Part shown: piece after piece, positions 28,388 through 37,912 of the stretch
Position numbering within the stretch: position 1 is the stretch's first letter
Layout of the letters: each line of letters starts with the position of its first letter
Source: Prochlorococcus sp. AG-418-F16
GTDB lineage: Bacteria; Cyanobacteriota; Cyanobacteriia; PCC-6307; Cyanobiaceae
Reading direction: 5' to 3'
Assembly: GCA_003214235.1 (NCBI GenBank)
Contig: QCLW01000009.1
Coordinates: forward strand, 1 to 39,796
DNA length: 39,796 nt
Program-made: the position numbers and the translations under genes
Notes under the pieces: generated by a model
What the model saw: only the letters and a program-made list of their open reading frames with translations
Told to the model about the DNA's origin: nothing
Databases searched by the model: none

Positions 28388-29506
28388 TTGGAATACGGAT
28401 TAGATCTCGAATATAGTTTTAATGAACTCTTAAAAGGATTTGGCCTTTCTAGTGAAATTGCTCATATAATTTGGCTCCCTTTACCTATGCTTTTAGTTTT
28501 AGTTGCTGCAGTTATTGGCGTTTTAGTAACAGTTTGGCTTGAAAGAAAGATATCTGCTGCTGCACAACAAAGAATTGGCCCTGAATATGCAGGAGCGCTT
28601 GGCGTACTTCAACCAATTGCGGATGGTCTTAAGTTATTAGTCAAAGAGGATATTATTCCCGACAAAGCAGATGGAATTCTCTTCACAGCAGGGCCTATAT
28701 TAGTTCTTGTCCCAGTTATTCTCTCCTGGCTAATTGTTCCTTTTGGACAAAACCTGCTTATAAGTAATGTTGGTATTGGAATTTTTCTTTGGATTGCTTT
28801 AAGTAGTATCCAACCAATAGGTCTTCTCATGAGCGGATACGCCTCAAATAACAAATATTCATTATTAGGGGGATTAAGAGCAGCCGCTCAGTCTATAAGT
28901 TATGAAATACCATTAGCATTATCTGTACTAGCTATTGTGTTAATGACAAATTCTCTAAGTACTATAGATATTGTTAACCAACAAAACGGTGCTGGTATAC
29001 TAAGTTGGAATATTTGGAGACAACCAGTTGGGTTTATAGTCTTTTGGATTTGTGCTCTTGCAGAATGCGAACGACTTCCATTTGACTTGCCTGAAGCTGA
29101 AGAAGAATTAGTTGCGGGCTATCAAACTGAATATGCAGGAATGAAATTTGCATTGTTTTACCTTGGTAGCTACATTAATTTGATTCTTTCAGCATTATTG
29201 GTATCAATACTTTATTTAGGTGGATGGGGTTTTCCGATTCCAGTAGAAGTAATAGCTAAGGTACTTAATTTGCCTATAAATGCACCCTTAATACAAGTTT
29301 TCACTGCATCAATAGGAATTGTAATGACTGTTTTAAAAGCATATCTCTTAGTGTTCATTGCAATATTATTACGTTGGACAACACCTAGAGTAAGAATAGA
29401 TCAACTTTTAGATCTAGGATGGAAGTTTCTTCTTCCAATTTCTCTTGCTAATCTTTTGTTAACTGCAGGATTAAAACTTACCTTTCCTCAATTCTTTGGT
29501 GGCTAA
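28388..29506 (+). CDS. ndhA: NAD(P)H-quinone oxidoreductase subunit 1 (NdhA)
   Basis: Membrane subunit of NDH-1 that connects the peripheral arm to the membrane arm near the quinone site. The 372-residue protein has about eight transmembrane helices, and the conserved quinone-site loops [45 protein letters not shown] and [31 protein letters not shown]. It starts with TTG at 28388. It leads the operon ndhA-ndhI-ndhG-ndhE-nadK-CYTH; the gap to ndhI is 69 bases from the ATG used here. Confidence 0.97.
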   Translation: MEYGLDLEYSFNELLKGFGLSSEIAHIIWLPLPMLLVLVAAVIGVLVTVWLERKISAAAQQRIGPEYAGALGVLQPIADGLKLLVKEDIIPDKADGILFTAGPILVLVPVILSWLIVPFGQNLLISNVGIGIFLWIALSSIQPIGLLMSGYASNNKYSLLGGLRAAAQSISYEIPLALSVLAIVLMTNSLSTIDIVNQQNGAGILSWNIWRQPVGFIVFWICALAECERLPFDLPEAEEELVAGYQTEYAGMKFALFYLGSYINLILSALLVSILYLGGWGFPIPVEVIAKVLNLPINAPLIQVFTASIGIVMTVLKAYLLVFIAILLRWTTPRVRIDQLLDLGWKFLLPISLANLLLTAGLKLTFPQFFGG

Positions 29507-29575
29507 ATTTAGGTAAATATACTGAAATTTAGAATTAATACACTAAACTAAACTAAATGAGTGAATTCTTCACAA

Positions 29576-30202
29576 ATGGAAAATTTCCTTCAACAAGTAA
29601 ATAGCTATATTAAAGAAGCCTTTAGTGCTGGCAAATATTTATATAATGGCTTATCAGTAACTTTTGATCATCTTCGAAGAAGACCTGTTACTGTCCAATA
29701 TCCATATGAAAAATTAATACCCTCAGAGAGATATAGAGGAAGGATACACTATGAATTCGATAAATGTATAGCTTGTGAAGTTTGTGTAAGAGTATGTCCT
29801 ATAAATCTACCAGTAGTTGACTGGGTTATGAATAAAGAAACAAAAAAAAAGGAGCTTAGAAATTATTCAATAGATTTTGGAGTTTGTATATTCTGTGGAA
29901 ATTGTGTCGAATATTGTCCTACCAATTGTCTATCAATGACCGAAGAATATGAATTAGCTGCTTTCGACAGGCACAATTTAAATTTTGATAATGTCGCACT
30001 TGGTAGACTTCCTACAAACGTTACAACAGATCCATCAGTAAAACCATTAAGAGAACTTACCTATCTTCCTCAAGGTGTCATGGACCCTCATGAAATCCCA
30101 GCTTCAGATACTAGAGTTGGTAAATTACCTGAAGAAGTCTATGATTGGATGAGACCAGAATCTAATGACAATAAAGATAAAGTTTCTAATCCAAACAATT
30201 AA
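29576..30202 (+). CDS. ndhI: NAD(P)H-quinone oxidoreductase subunit I (ferredoxin-like)
   Basis: Carries two [4Fe-4S] clusters in the NDH-1 connecting arm. Both cysteine sets are intact: [13 protein letters not shown] and [13 protein letters not shown]. The N-terminal segment [25 protein letters not shown] is typical, and the C-terminal tail [15 protein letters not shown] is extended in the cyanobacterial manner. I use the ATG at 29576 (208 residues); a GTG at 29561 would add five residues. A 13-base gap leads to ndhG. Confidence 0.96.
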   Translation: MENFLQQVNSYIKEAFSAGKYLYNGLSVTFDHLRRRPVTVQYPYEKLIPSERYRGRIHYEFDKCIACEVCVRVCPINLPVVDWVMNKETKKKELRNYSIDFGVCIFCGNCVEYCPTNCLSMTEEYELAAFDRHNLNFDNVALGRLPTNVTTDPSVKPLRELTYLPQGVMDPHEIPASDTRVGKLPEEVYDWMRPESNDNKDKVSNPNN

Positions 30203-30215
30203 TTTCCATTAATTT

Positions 30216-30815
30216 ATGTCCATTGCAATAACAACTCAAATTATTTGTTTTTCAGTTTTATCTTTAGTTATCCTTATTGGAGCACTTGGTGTTGTTTTGC
30301 TAGAAAGTATTGTTTATTCAGCCTTTCTTCTAGGAGGAGTTTTCATGAGTGTTGCGGGATTATATCTTCTTTTGAATGCAAGTTTTGTTGCTGCAGCACA
30401 AGTTTTAGTTTATGTAGGTGCAGTTAATGTATTAATAATCTTTGCAATAATGCTAGTCAATAAAAAAGAAGATTTAAAGCCCATCAGTGACATTAAATCG
30501 AGAAGAATCATATCAACATCAATATGTTTAACCCTTCTAAGCCTTTTAATAAGAGTTGACTTGACTAATGCATGGAGCCTATCAAGTCCTCAAAACTCTA
30601 TAGGAGAAGAATCAACTATCAGAATTGGTGAACATCTATTTAGTGATTATCTACTCCCATTTGAAGTAGCATCAGTTTTACTTTTAATGGCAATGATTGG
30701 AGCTATTGTTTTAGCTAGAAGAGATGTAATGAGCAAGGATATTTCCACTGGATTGCCTGTTGATCAAGAGTTAATTGAAAAATCATCAGAACCGTTACTT
30801 ACAAATAAAAATTAA
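30216..30815 (+). CDS. ndhG: NAD(P)H-quinone oxidoreductase subunit 6 (NdhG)
   Basis: Small membrane subunit of NDH-1, 199 residues with five hydrophobic helices. The most conserved helix, FVAAAQVLVYVGAVNVLIIFAIMLVN (broken pi-helix region), is clear, preceded by SIVYSAFLLGGVFMSVAGLYLL and followed after a loop by LPFEVASVLLLMAMIGAIVLARR. It is the third gene of the ndhAIGE operon, 15 bases upstream of ndhE. Confidence 0.95.
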   Translation: MSIAITTQIICFSVLSLVILIGALGVVLLESIVYSAFLLGGVFMSVAGLYLLLNASFVAAAQVLVYVGAVNVLIIFAIMLVNKKEDLKPISDIKSRRIISTSICLTLLSLLIRVDLTNAWSLSSPQNSIGEESTIRIGEHLFSDYLLPFEVASVLLLMAMIGAIVLARRDVMSKDISTGLPVDQELIEKSSEPLLTNKN

Positions 30816-30830
30816 CCTTTCACTTTTCTT

Positions 30831-31154
30831 ATGATGAATTTAGAATCAATTCCTATTCAAGCATTTTTAATAGTATCTTCAGCACTATTCTGTATTGGGA
30901 TTTGGGGATTATTAAATAGCAGAAATGCAGTAAGAGTTCTTATGAGCATTGAGTTAATGCTCAATGCAGTAAATATAAACTTAATGACGTTTTCTTCCTA
31001 TGTTGACAATAATTTAATTCAAGGACAAGTTTTTACAATTTTTGTCATTACTGTTGCTGCAGCAGAAGCAGCAGTTGGATTAGCTATCTTATTATCTCTT
31101 TATAGGAATAGGGTGACTGTGGATATGGAAAGTTTTAATTTATTAAAATGGTAA
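30831..31154 (+). CDS. ndhE: NAD(P)H-quinone oxidoreductase subunit 4L (NdhE)
   Basis: Smallest proton-pumping subunit (NuoK type), 107 residues, three transmembrane helices. The conserved glutamates are visible in VRVLMSIELMLNAVNINLM and in VAAAEAAVGLAILLSLYR. Two adjacent ATG codons open the gene; the second (MNLESIP) is an equally possible start. A 9-base gap precedes nadK. Confidence 0.95.
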   Translation: MMNLESIPIQAFLIVSSALFCIGIWGLLNSRNAVRVLMSIELMLNAVNINLMTFSSYVDNNLIQGQVFTIFVITVAAAEAAVGLAILLSLYRNRVTVDMESFNLLKW

Positions 31155-31163
31155 AACCACTAA

Positions 31164-32075
31164 ATGAAACTTTCATTAGTGCTTATTATATATCGTTCAG
31201 ATAGTTCTATAGCTCAAGAGGCTTCTAAATTCTGTGAAGAAGTCCTCAAAACTAAAAATATAAAATCAAAAAGAATTCAAAGTGATTTTCACAAAGATGA
31301 AATTGCAAAACATCTTTATAATCTAGAATTACAACCAAATATTGGCATAGTTCTTGGTGGAGATGGAACCTTTCTAAAATGTGCAAATGCTTTAGCTGAT
31401 TATGATATTCCTTTGTTGAGCATTAATATTGGTGGTAATCTGGGTTTCCTTACGCAAGAAAAAGATTTTTTGTTTGACAAATCTTTTATTGAAATCCTTG
31501 AAAACGAAGAATATAAAATTGACTTTCGTAATAGATTAAATTGTAATGTTTTTATTAATGGGACAAGTTCTGAGAAAAAGATTATAAAAAGCTACTATGC
31601 CTTAAATGATTTTTATTTTAAATCTGTTGAAGAAGACATTTCTCCAACCAACCAAATAGAAATTGAAATAGATAACGAGAAGGTTAATGAATACAAAGGT
31701 GATGGATTAATCATATCTACATCTACTGGTTCAACAGCCTACTCAATGGCTGCAGGGGGGCCAATAGTGCACCCAAGTATTGATGCAATGATAATTAACC
31801 CTATATGCCCGATGAGTTTGGCTAGTAGACCAATAGTTATACCTAATACAAGTAAGGTAATCATAAAACCTGTAAAAAAAAGTAAAGGGGAAATTAAATT
31901 ATGGAGAGACGGGTCAAAATGTATGACTATTAAGGAAAATTATTATTGTGAGATCAAAAAAGGGCAATCGTCCTGCAAAATAATAAAGTTTAAAAAAAGC
32001 ACAAGTTACTATAGTACCTTAATAAAAAAACTAGATTGGAAAGGTGATTTATCTCAAAAAAATTTCAAAAATTAA
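31164..32075 (+). CDS. nadK: NAD kinase
   Basis: Phosphorylates NAD to NADP, the main cofactor of photosynthetic electron transfer. The 303-residue protein has the GGDG motif at residues 65-68 ([16 protein letters not shown]), the neighbouring [13 protein letters not shown], a second conserved block [26 protein letters not shown] and the [11 protein letters not shown] segment. It follows ndhE by 9 bases, linking NADP supply to an NDH-1 operon. The next gene begins at the base directly after its stop. Cyanobacteria often have two NAD kinase paralogs; which one this is cannot be decided here. Confidence 0.95.
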   Translation: MKLSLVLIIYRSDSSIAQEASKFCEEVLKTKNIKSKRIQSDFHKDEIAKHLYNLELQPNIGIVLGGDGTFLKCANALADYDIPLLSINIGGNLGFLTQEKDFLFDKSFIEILENEEYKIDFRNRLNCNVFINGTSSEKKIIKSYYALNDFYFKSVEEDISPTNQIEIEIDNEKVNEYKGDGLIISTSTGSTAYSMAAGGPIVHPSIDAMIINPICPMSLASRPIVIPNTSKVIIKPVKKSKGEIKLWRDGSKCMTIKENYYCEIKKGQSSCKIIKFKKSTSYYSTLIKKLDWKGDLSQKNFKN

Positions 32076-32573
32076 ATGGCCTTAGAGATAGAAAGAAGAT
32101 TTCTTATAAAAAATGATAATTGGAAAGAATTCATAATTAAAAAAATTTATATTGAACAAGGATATTTATCCAAAAGCTTAGATGGTTGGATTATTAGGGT
32201 AAGGCTTATAGGCAAAAACTCTAAAATTGCACTTAAAAAATATATCAAAGGCTTTACCAACTTTGAATTTGAATACTCCATTCCACGAAGCGATGCTGAA
32301 ACAATAATGTCAAATCTTTCCAATACAATTAAAAAAGATAGATACTTTCTAGAAATTGAAAAAAAATCTTGGATTATAGATTGCTTTAAAGAAAATAATT
32401 ATCCACTTGAAATTGCAGAAATTGAACTTTCTAATGAACAGGAAGATTTAATTCTTCCATCTTTCATTTCAAAAGAAATTACTGGGCTGACCCACTACTC
32501 CAATTTCAGTCTTGCTAACAATCCTTTTTCAGAGTGGAAAGAAGAATATTTAACAACTTTTAAAAGTGACTAG
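32076..32573 (+). CDS. CYTH/triphosphate tunnel metalloenzyme-like protein
   Basis: A 165-residue CYTH-superfamily protein, related to inorganic triphosphatases and adenylate cyclases of class IV. The signature EIERRFLI at residues 4-11 corresponds to ExExK with the lysine replaced by arginine. Tunnel-type strands follow: IEQGYLSKSLDGWIIRVRLIG, KIALKKYIKGFTNFEFEYSIP, IKKDRYFLEIEKKSWIIDCF and YPLEIAEIEL. Basic residues and glutamates alternate as expected of a phosphate tunnel. Inorganic triphosphatase activity is a reasonable guess, not shown. The start abuts the nadK stop with no gap, so tight co-expression is likely. Confidence 0.88.
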   Translation: MALEIERRFLIKNDNWKEFIIKKIYIEQGYLSKSLDGWIIRVRLIGKNSKIALKKYIKGFTNFEFEYSIPRSDAETIMSNLSNTIKKDRYFLEIEKKSWIIDCFKENNYPLEIAEIELSNEQEDLILPSFISKEITGLTHYSNFSLANNPFSEWKEEYLTTFKSD

Positions 32574-32635
32574 TCAGAGGAACCACTCATCCTTTATATT
32601 TTCTTTATATTTAAGTAAAGTATTTTCTTCTTCAT

Positions 32636-32824
32636 ATGTATGGTCTTTACGACAAAGAAGGAATATTGAGATTTGTTGATTCAGACAAGGATGCATGTAT
32701 TGCATATGCTGAACTTTTCGAATTAGGTTCTACAAATTATTGTCTAATGGATTTGGCAAATGATACAAAAAAAGTAAAGGGTAATACTAATCTTGATCAG
32801 AGTCTGGGAGTGTACAACAATTAA
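32636..32824 (+). CDS. Small protein of unknown function
   Basis: A 62-residue acidic protein, MYGLYDKEGILRFVDSDKDACIAYAELFEL followed by GSTNYCLMDLAND. It has no membrane segment or known motif. I recall similar short MYGLYD proteins in marine picocyanobacteria, which supports a real gene, but this cannot be checked here. It starts with ATG 62 bases after the CYTH gene. Its last 38 bases overlap the end of the convergent PedR-like gene, so either the C-terminal tail is short in nature or the two messages are complementary. Confidence 0.65.
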   Translation: MYGLYDKEGILRFVDSDKDACIAYAELFELGSTNYCLMDLANDTKKVKGNTNLDQSLGVYNN

Positions 32825-33065
32825 ACCCATCTCTACAAATCTTTCCGTTGTCCATTGCCCAATTCAAAAGTGCTACTCTGTTTTTAGAACCAGTTTTTGT
32901 AAACATATTACTTACATGATTATCAACAGTTCTTTTACTAATAGTTAGTTTTACCGCAATTTCTTGATTTGTAAGCCCATCAGCTACGAGATCAATGATT
33001 TCCATCTCCCTTGCAGAGAGACCCATCATATCAATGTTGTTTACTTCTTCATCAACCATTTGCAT
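32787..33065 (-). CDS. pedR: PedR-like LuxR-family redox regulator
   Basis: A 92-residue protein consisting almost entirely of a LuxR/NarL-type helix-turn-helix domain: LSAREMEIIDLVADGLTNQEIAVKL then TISKRTVDNHVSNMFTKTGSKNR. No receiver domain is present. The C-terminal tail carries three cysteines (C77, C83, C84) in KICRDGFNCC. Size, domain and cysteines resemble cyanobacterial PedR, a light/redox-responsive regulator reported to interact with thioredoxin. The assignment rests on memory. It is divergent to metF across 77 bases and overlaps the small gene at its 3' end. Confidence 0.8.
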   Translation of the reverse strand: MQMVDEEVNNIDMMGLSAREMEIIDLVADGLTNQEIAVKLTISKRTVDNHVSNMFTKTGSKNRVALLNWAMDNGKICRDGFNCCTLPDSDQD

Positions 33066-33142
33066 TTAAACAGTTCCTTTTTTATATTAATTAAGTTTAG
33101 CAATCTCATTACACTTGTTAACCAACTAGGAAACAAAAGCAA

Positions 33143-34033
33143 TTGAAATCAAAACTTCAGAAGACTTTAGAAAAAAGATCTAAGGTAATAACAGCAGAGT
33201 TAATGCCGCCAAGAGGTGGAAGCCCCATAAGATCTCTTAAGATAGCACAACTTTTGAAAGATAAGGTACATGCTGTTAACATTACCGATGGAAGCAGAGC
33301 TGTAATGAGAATGTGCAGCTTGGCAATGTCCAAACTATTACTGGAAAATGGGATAGAACCAGTAATGCAAATTTCTTGCAGAGATCGTAATAAAATTGCT
33401 TTACAATCAGACATTTTGGGAGCAAATGCTTTAGGAATTAAAAACATCTTATGCATTACCGGTGATTCAGTAAAAGCTGGGGATCAACAAGATGCCAAGG
33501 CCGTACATGAGTTTGAGTCAGTTAGATTGCTTCAACAAATTCAGGCTTTCAATAAAGGAATTGATCCCACTCTAGGAGAACTTTCCGATAAAAAAACATT
33601 TATTTTTGCAGGTGCTGCAGCTGATCCAAATTGCAGAAATAAAAGAAGTATAGAAAATAGATTGAGAAAGAAAAAAGAGGCTGGAGCTGGATTTATACAA
33701 ACTCAAATGGTTATGGAAAAAGAAAATTTGATAGAGTTTTGTGAAAAAATTAGCAAGCCTCTTGAAATTCCAGTAATTGCAGGTGTATTCCTATTAAAGT
33801 CTTACAAAAATGCTCTCTTTATAAACAAATACGTTCCAGGCGCAAACATCCCTGAAAATATCTTAAATCGTCTTAAAAATGCTAAAGACCCATTACAAGA
33901 AGGTATTCAAATTGCAGCTGAACAAGCTCAAGATTTTATGAATATCGCAAATGGTATTCATCTAATGGCAGTTAAGGCAGAACATTTAATCCCTGAGATT
34001 CTTGAAAAAGCTGATCTTAATCTGGAATATTAA
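33143..34033 (+). CDS. metF: Methylenetetrahydrofolate reductase
   Basis: Reduces 5,10-methylene- to 5-methyltetrahydrofolate for methionine synthesis. The 296-residue barrel protein starts with SKVITAELMPPRGGSPI and shows NITDGSRAVMRMCSLAMSKLLLENG, MQISCRDRNKIALQSDILGANALGIKNILCITGDSV (FAD-binding region) and GAGFIQTQMVMEKENLIEFCEK with the usual substrate-binding Q. It starts with TTG at 33143. Its end overlaps the end of the convergent sugar-nucleotide pyrophosphorylase gene by 17 bases. The regulatory C-terminal domain of eukaryotic MTHFR is absent, as in bacteria. Confidence 0.9.
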   Translation: MKSKLQKTLEKRSKVITAELMPPRGGSPIRSLKIAQLLKDKVHAVNITDGSRAVMRMCSLAMSKLLLENGIEPVMQISCRDRNKIALQSDILGANALGIKNILCITGDSVKAGDQQDAKAVHEFESVRLLQQIQAFNKGIDPTLGELSDKKTFIFAGAAADPNCRNKRSIENRLRKKKEAGAGFIQTQMVMEKENLIEFCEKISKPLEIPVIAGVFLLKSYKNALFINKYVPGANIPENILNRLKNAKDPLQEGIQIAAEQAQDFMNIANGIHLMAVKAEHLIPEILEKADLNLEY

Positions 34034-35195
34034 TCAAATCAGTACCTAACAATTCTGCCATTGCCTTTTGCTGAGGAGATGGCTCAGTCATATCAGATCT
34101 TCTAGAATCTGTTATCAACCAATCCAAAGATGCATCTTGCAAATCAAAGTGATCTCCATTTTTGCCCACACAGTAACGGCCAAATACTAATTTATCAACT
34201 AGTCGAACACCCTTACCGATTTTGGAATAATCAAAAATAATTGAATTATCAATTGTTGCACCTTCGCAAATACAACAACTTGGGCCTATCATTGCAGGTC
34301 CAATAATTGTTGCGCCATCTTCTATTCTTGTCATTCCACCTATATATACTGGGCCAGTAATATCAACTTTGTCCCAATTAGCAGCAACATTTAATCCGGT
34401 AAAAACTCCAGGTTTAACTTCTTTGCCAGGTATCTCTACTTGTCTTACCTTACCTTGTAATACATTACGTATAGCACTCCAATAATCAGGCACTTTTCCA
34501 ATATCTACCCATTCGAAATCCATTGGCAATGCAAAAAATGGTAAATCCATTTCAACAAGTTTAGGAAAGAGATCAGCACCAATATCAAATTTTTCACCTG
34601 ATGGTATGTAATTAAAAATTTCAGGTTCAAAAAGATAAATACCCGTATTAATAGAGTCACCTAAAGCTTTATCTACAGATGGCTTTTCTTGAAACGCCTT
34701 TATTAGTCCATTTTCATCTGAGACAACTACACCATAACTTGATACTTGATCTCTTGTTACTTTTTTAGTTATTAAACTTGCAATTGCCCCCTTTTCCTTA
34801 TGTTTCTTAACTGCTTCAGTCAAATCTAAGTCAACTAAAGCATCGCCACACAGTACAACAAAAGTTTCATCAAAGAATTTTTGAAAATCTTGAATTTTTT
34901 TTAATCCTCCTGCTGAACCTAAAGCATCTCCTATTAACTCTCCATCTTCAATTCTGCCTTCAAAACTATATGCTATTTCTACACCGAATCTTTGACCGTC
35001 CCTAAAGTAATTTTCAATTTCTTCAGCAAGGTGGGAGACATTCACCATTATTTCTTTAAAACCATGCTCTTTTAGGAGTTCTAAAAGAAACTCCATTACA
35101 GGTTTTTGTAAAATCGGTATCATTGGTTTTGGAATAATATGAGTTATGGGCTGAACACGTGTACCTTTTCCTGCTGCAAGTATCATTGCCTTCAT
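34017..35195 (-). CDS. NDP-sugar pyrophosphorylase (sugar-1-phosphate nucleotidylyltransferase)
   Basis: Makes an activated sugar nucleotide from a sugar 1-phosphate. The 392-residue protein has the nucleotide-binding start MILAAGKGTRVQPITHIIPKPMIPI, the central VVLCGDALVDLDLTEAV and SINTGIYLFEPEIF, and FDIGADLFPKLVEMDLPFFALPM. The C-terminal 130 residues are hexapeptide-repeat beta-helix (VYIGGMTRIEDGATIIGPAMIGPSCCICEGATIDNS). Mannose- or glucose-1-phosphate is a likely substrate, but the sugar cannot be read from sequence; the protein differs from GlgC. It lies 47 bases downstream of scpA on the minus strand. Confidence 0.88.
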   Translation of the reverse strand: MKAMILAAGKGTRVQPITHIIPKPMIPILQKPVMEFLLELLKEHGFKEIMVNVSHLAEEIENYFRDGQRFGVEIAYSFEGRIEDGELIGDALGSAGGLKKIQDFQKFFDETFVVLCGDALVDLDLTEAVKKHKEKGAIASLITKKVTRDQVSSYGVVVSDENGLIKAFQEKPSVDKALGDSINTGIYLFEPEIFNYIPSGEKFDIGADLFPKLVEMDLPFFALPMDFEWVDIGKVPDYWSAIRNVLQGKVRQVEIPGKEVKPGVFTGLNVAANWDKVDITGPVYIGGMTRIEDGATIIGPAMIGPSCCICEGATIDNSIIFDYSKIGKGVRLVDKLVFGRYCVGKNGDHFDLQDASLDWLITDSRRSDMTEPSPQQKAMAELLGTDLINIPD

Positions 35196-35242
35196 AAATT
35201 CAAACCTCTTTTTAAAGATTATACGTTATTGCTATTAAGGCG

Positions 35243-36091
35243 CTAAGCAGCAGAAGGAGAGTTATTTGTTACCTCAAGATTTTCTATAGGCAATTGGGCT
35301 AAGCCTCCATCAGGAATTATTCTTTTAATGTGAATTGGGCCATATAAAGAATTAATTTGTTTAATTTCAATTTTGTTTTCAGATGATAAAAATAACAAAG
35401 CCCAAAAAACACCAAGACGATCTTTATCTAAATCTTTTTTTACAACTGTTTGCCATTTCTTAACTAAATATTCAAAATCTGTCCACTGTAATGCTTTTTC
35501 CCACCCATCAATAAACTTCCCTAATTCTTTAGTGGTTTCTGGCAGTTTCTCACGATGTGCTAAAGATTTAACTTGAGAAATTAAAGCCTTATCGGAATAT
35601 TTTTTATTTCTTTTTCTCTTCATAAGCAGAAGATCTTGGGTTTCTATAACTTCAGCAATAGACTCTAATTGACTTACCAGTTCTGCCAATGTTGTTGTAC
35701 GTTTAAGAATTGGTTGTGCAATTGATCTTCTCCTTAGATATTTTTCAGGGTATTTTGGAATATCAAATTCTTGATCAATCCAATCTTGATCATCCACCTC
35801 AAAATCATCTTCGAAATCTGAAGAGTTTTCTTTGAAAACATCAGATTCCAAAATCTGAGCCTTTAAATTAACAAGTACGGAAGCCGCAAAAAATGCCTCG
35901 CTTGTCTCTGATAAGTCCTTATGATAAGAGGCTTGTCTATTGGAGGTTTTTTCAAAAGTATATGAGTATTGGTCTAAAAAACTATCAATTACACTTATCA
36001 CATCAATATCCCATGGATCAAGATCTCCTTTGCCCGCAGCATCTTGGAGAAACTTAATCAACAATCTAGGCCCTAATTGTTGCTTATCAAT
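35243..36091 (-). CDS. scpA: Segregation and condensation protein A
   Basis: Kleisin subunit of the SMC-ScpAB complex that organises chromosomes. The N-terminal segment IKFLQDAAGKGDLDPWDIDVISVIDSFLDQY and SEAFFAASVLVNLKAQILES are typical of cyanobacterial ScpA. The C-terminal winged-helix part (FWALLFLSSENKIEIKQ) closes the protein. The first ordinary start codon is TTG at 36064, but the frame stays open upstream with conserved-looking DKQQLGPRLLIKFLQ, and a possible ATT start lies at 36091. I therefore extend the gene to 36091; with TTG 36064 it would have 273 residues. scpB is not in the window. Confidence 0.85.
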   Translation of the reverse strand: MDKQQLGPRLLIKFLQDAAGKGDLDPWDIDVISVIDSFLDQYSYTFEKTSNRQASYHKDLSETSEAFFAASVLVNLKAQILESDVFKENSSDFEDDFEVDDQDWIDQEFDIPKYPEKYLRRRSIAQPILKRTTTLAELVSQLESIAEVIETQDLLLMKRKRNKKYSDKALISQVKSLAHREKLPETTKELGKFIDGWEKALQWTDFEYLVKKWQTVVKKDLDKDRLGVFWALLFLSSENKIEIKQINSLYGPIHIKRIIPDGGLAQLPIENLEVTNNSPSAA

Positions 36092-36187
36092 TGAGTTGAG
36101 ATAAGATATTTTAATTTACCTAATATCTACTAATAAGATATCTTCTTATTCATTTAATGCCAAAAAATATCATATTAATTAAAAAAA

Positions 36188-37828
36188 TTATATTGTTGGA
36201 GCCTGTAAGATCTCATTTTTTTTAGCTCCGGCGAAAATATTTGTTTTCACAGCTCCTTTTACTGCGGACAAATCTCTATCGACTAAATTATTAATAGATG
36301 CCAGATAAGTTTCAGTAACTAATCTTGGATATAAACCTATTCCAATTATCGGTAGAAGTAAACAAGCAATAATATAAACTTCTCTAGGCTCTGCATCGAT
36401 TAGTTTTCGTTCTTCGGTTAATTTAGGATTTTCTTTACCAAAGAAAATTTCTCGTAACATTGAGAGTAGATAAATAGGAGTAAGTATTACACCGATAGCA
36501 GCTAAAGAAGCCATTACCACCCTAAACGGGAGTGTATAAACTTCATCAGTAACAAATCCTGTAAAAACCATTAATTCGGAAACAAATCCACTCATACCAG
36601 GCAAAGCAAGTGAAGCTAGGGAGCAAGCAGTCCATAGGGCAAACATGATTCTCATTTTTTGTCCTACTCCACTCATTTCATCAAGTTTAAGAGTCTTTGT
36701 TCTGTCATAGGTAGCTCCAACAAGAAAAAATAAACTTGCCCCAATCAATCCATGACTAACCATTTGTAGCATTGCTCCGCTGGTTCCAAGGCTACTAAAA
36801 CTTCCAATTCCGATAAGAACGAAACCCATATGACTTATTGAACTATATGCAATTTTTCTTTTGAGATTTCTTTGCGCAAAAGAAGTTAATGCAGCATAAA
36901 TTATATTTACTACTCCTAAAACTATTAATAATGGGGCAAATTGAGCATGAGCAACAGGTAATAATTGTGCATTAAATCGTAAAAGAGCATATCCTCCCAT
37001 CTTCAATAAAATTCCAGCTAGAAGCATATGAACAGGAGCTGTAGCCTCTCCATGCGCATCTGGAAGCCAAGTATGAAGAGGTACTATGGGAAGTTTTACT
37101 CCAAATGCAATTAATAGCCCCACATAACAAAGTATTTGGAATTTTTGAGTAAAATCTTGAGCTGCCAAGTGAGAAAACTCAAAGTTAGGAATTTCTGTAC
37201 CATAGAAACCCATTGCCAATGCTGCTATAAGAATAAATATAGAACTACCAGCTGTATAAATAATGAATTTTGTTGCTGCATATTGTCTATTTTTGCCACC
37301 CCATATAGCCAAGAGTAGATATACAGGAATTAACTCAAGTTCCCAAGTTAAAAAGAATAAAAGCATATCTTGAACTGCAAATACAGCAATTTGACCACCA
37401 TCCATCACTAGTATTAAAAAGAAAAATAACTTTGGTTTGAACTTGACTGGCCATGCAGCTAAAACTGCTAAAGCAGTAATAAAACTAGTTAATAGTATTA
37501 AAGGCATCGAAATACCGTCAGCACCAACAGACCAAGTAAGACCTAAATTAGGGAGCCAATTAATATTTTCTTTCAGTTGAACATTTTCAATATTAATATC
37601 AAAGCCATTTATATATGAACCAACAGTTATTAAAAAAGTTATTAATGCAATAGACAACGCAAACCATCTAACCTCTTTGCCATCTCCTTTATCTGGGAAA
37701 AAAGGTATCACAAACGCACTACCAATTGGGAACAAAATTGCAGCAGATAGCCAAGGAAAAGTAGACAATCCAGCTCCCAAAGTTCCTAATATTTGTGTAG
37801 TAGAATGTGCTAAAAAATAGGTACTCAA
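36188..37828 (-). CDS. ndhD: NAD(P)H-quinone oxidoreductase chain 4 (NdhD)
   Basis: Antiporter-like proton-pumping subunit of NDH-1. The 546-residue protein has about fourteen hydrophobic helices. Conserved blocks: [21 protein letters not shown] with the key glutamate, [63 protein letters not shown] and [17 protein letters not shown]. This is the respiratory/cyclic NdhD1-type layout. The start is TTG at 37828; an internal start nearer [14 protein letters not shown] would shorten it by about 14 residues. It lies 84 bases downstream of ndhF on the same strand, so the two are probably co-expressed. Confidence 0.95.
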   Translation of the reverse strand: MSTYFLAHSTTQILGTLGAGLSTFPWLSAAILFPIGSAFVIPFFPDKGDGKEVRWFALSIALITFLITVGSYINGFDINIENVQLKENINWLPNLGLTWSVGADGISMPLILLTSFITALAVLAAWPVKFKPKLFFFLILVMDGGQIAVFAVQDMLLFFLTWELELIPVYLLLAIWGGKNRQYAATKFIIYTAGSSIFILIAALAMGFYGTEIPNFEFSHLAAQDFTQKFQILCYVGLLIAFGVKLPIVPLHTWLPDAHGEATAPVHMLLAGILLKMGGYALLRFNAQLLPVAHAQFAPLLIVLGVVNIIYAALTSFAQRNLKRKIAYSSISHMGFVLIGIGSFSSLGTSGAMLQMVSHGLIGASLFFLVGATYDRTKTLKLDEMSGVGQKMRIMFALWTACSLASLALPGMSGFVSELMVFTGFVTDEVYTLPFRVVMASLAAIGVILTPIYLLSMLREIFFGKENPKLTEERKLIDAEPREVYIIACLLLPIIGIGLYPRLVTETYLASINNLVDRDLSAVKGAVKTNIFAGAKKNEILQAPTI

Positions 37829-37912
37829 TTTAATAAGAAATTTATCTTAAGTAAATTCTAGAAATTATCTGTATTTTTTCACCCAATGGACAGTGAAGAC
37901 ACACAATTGTAA

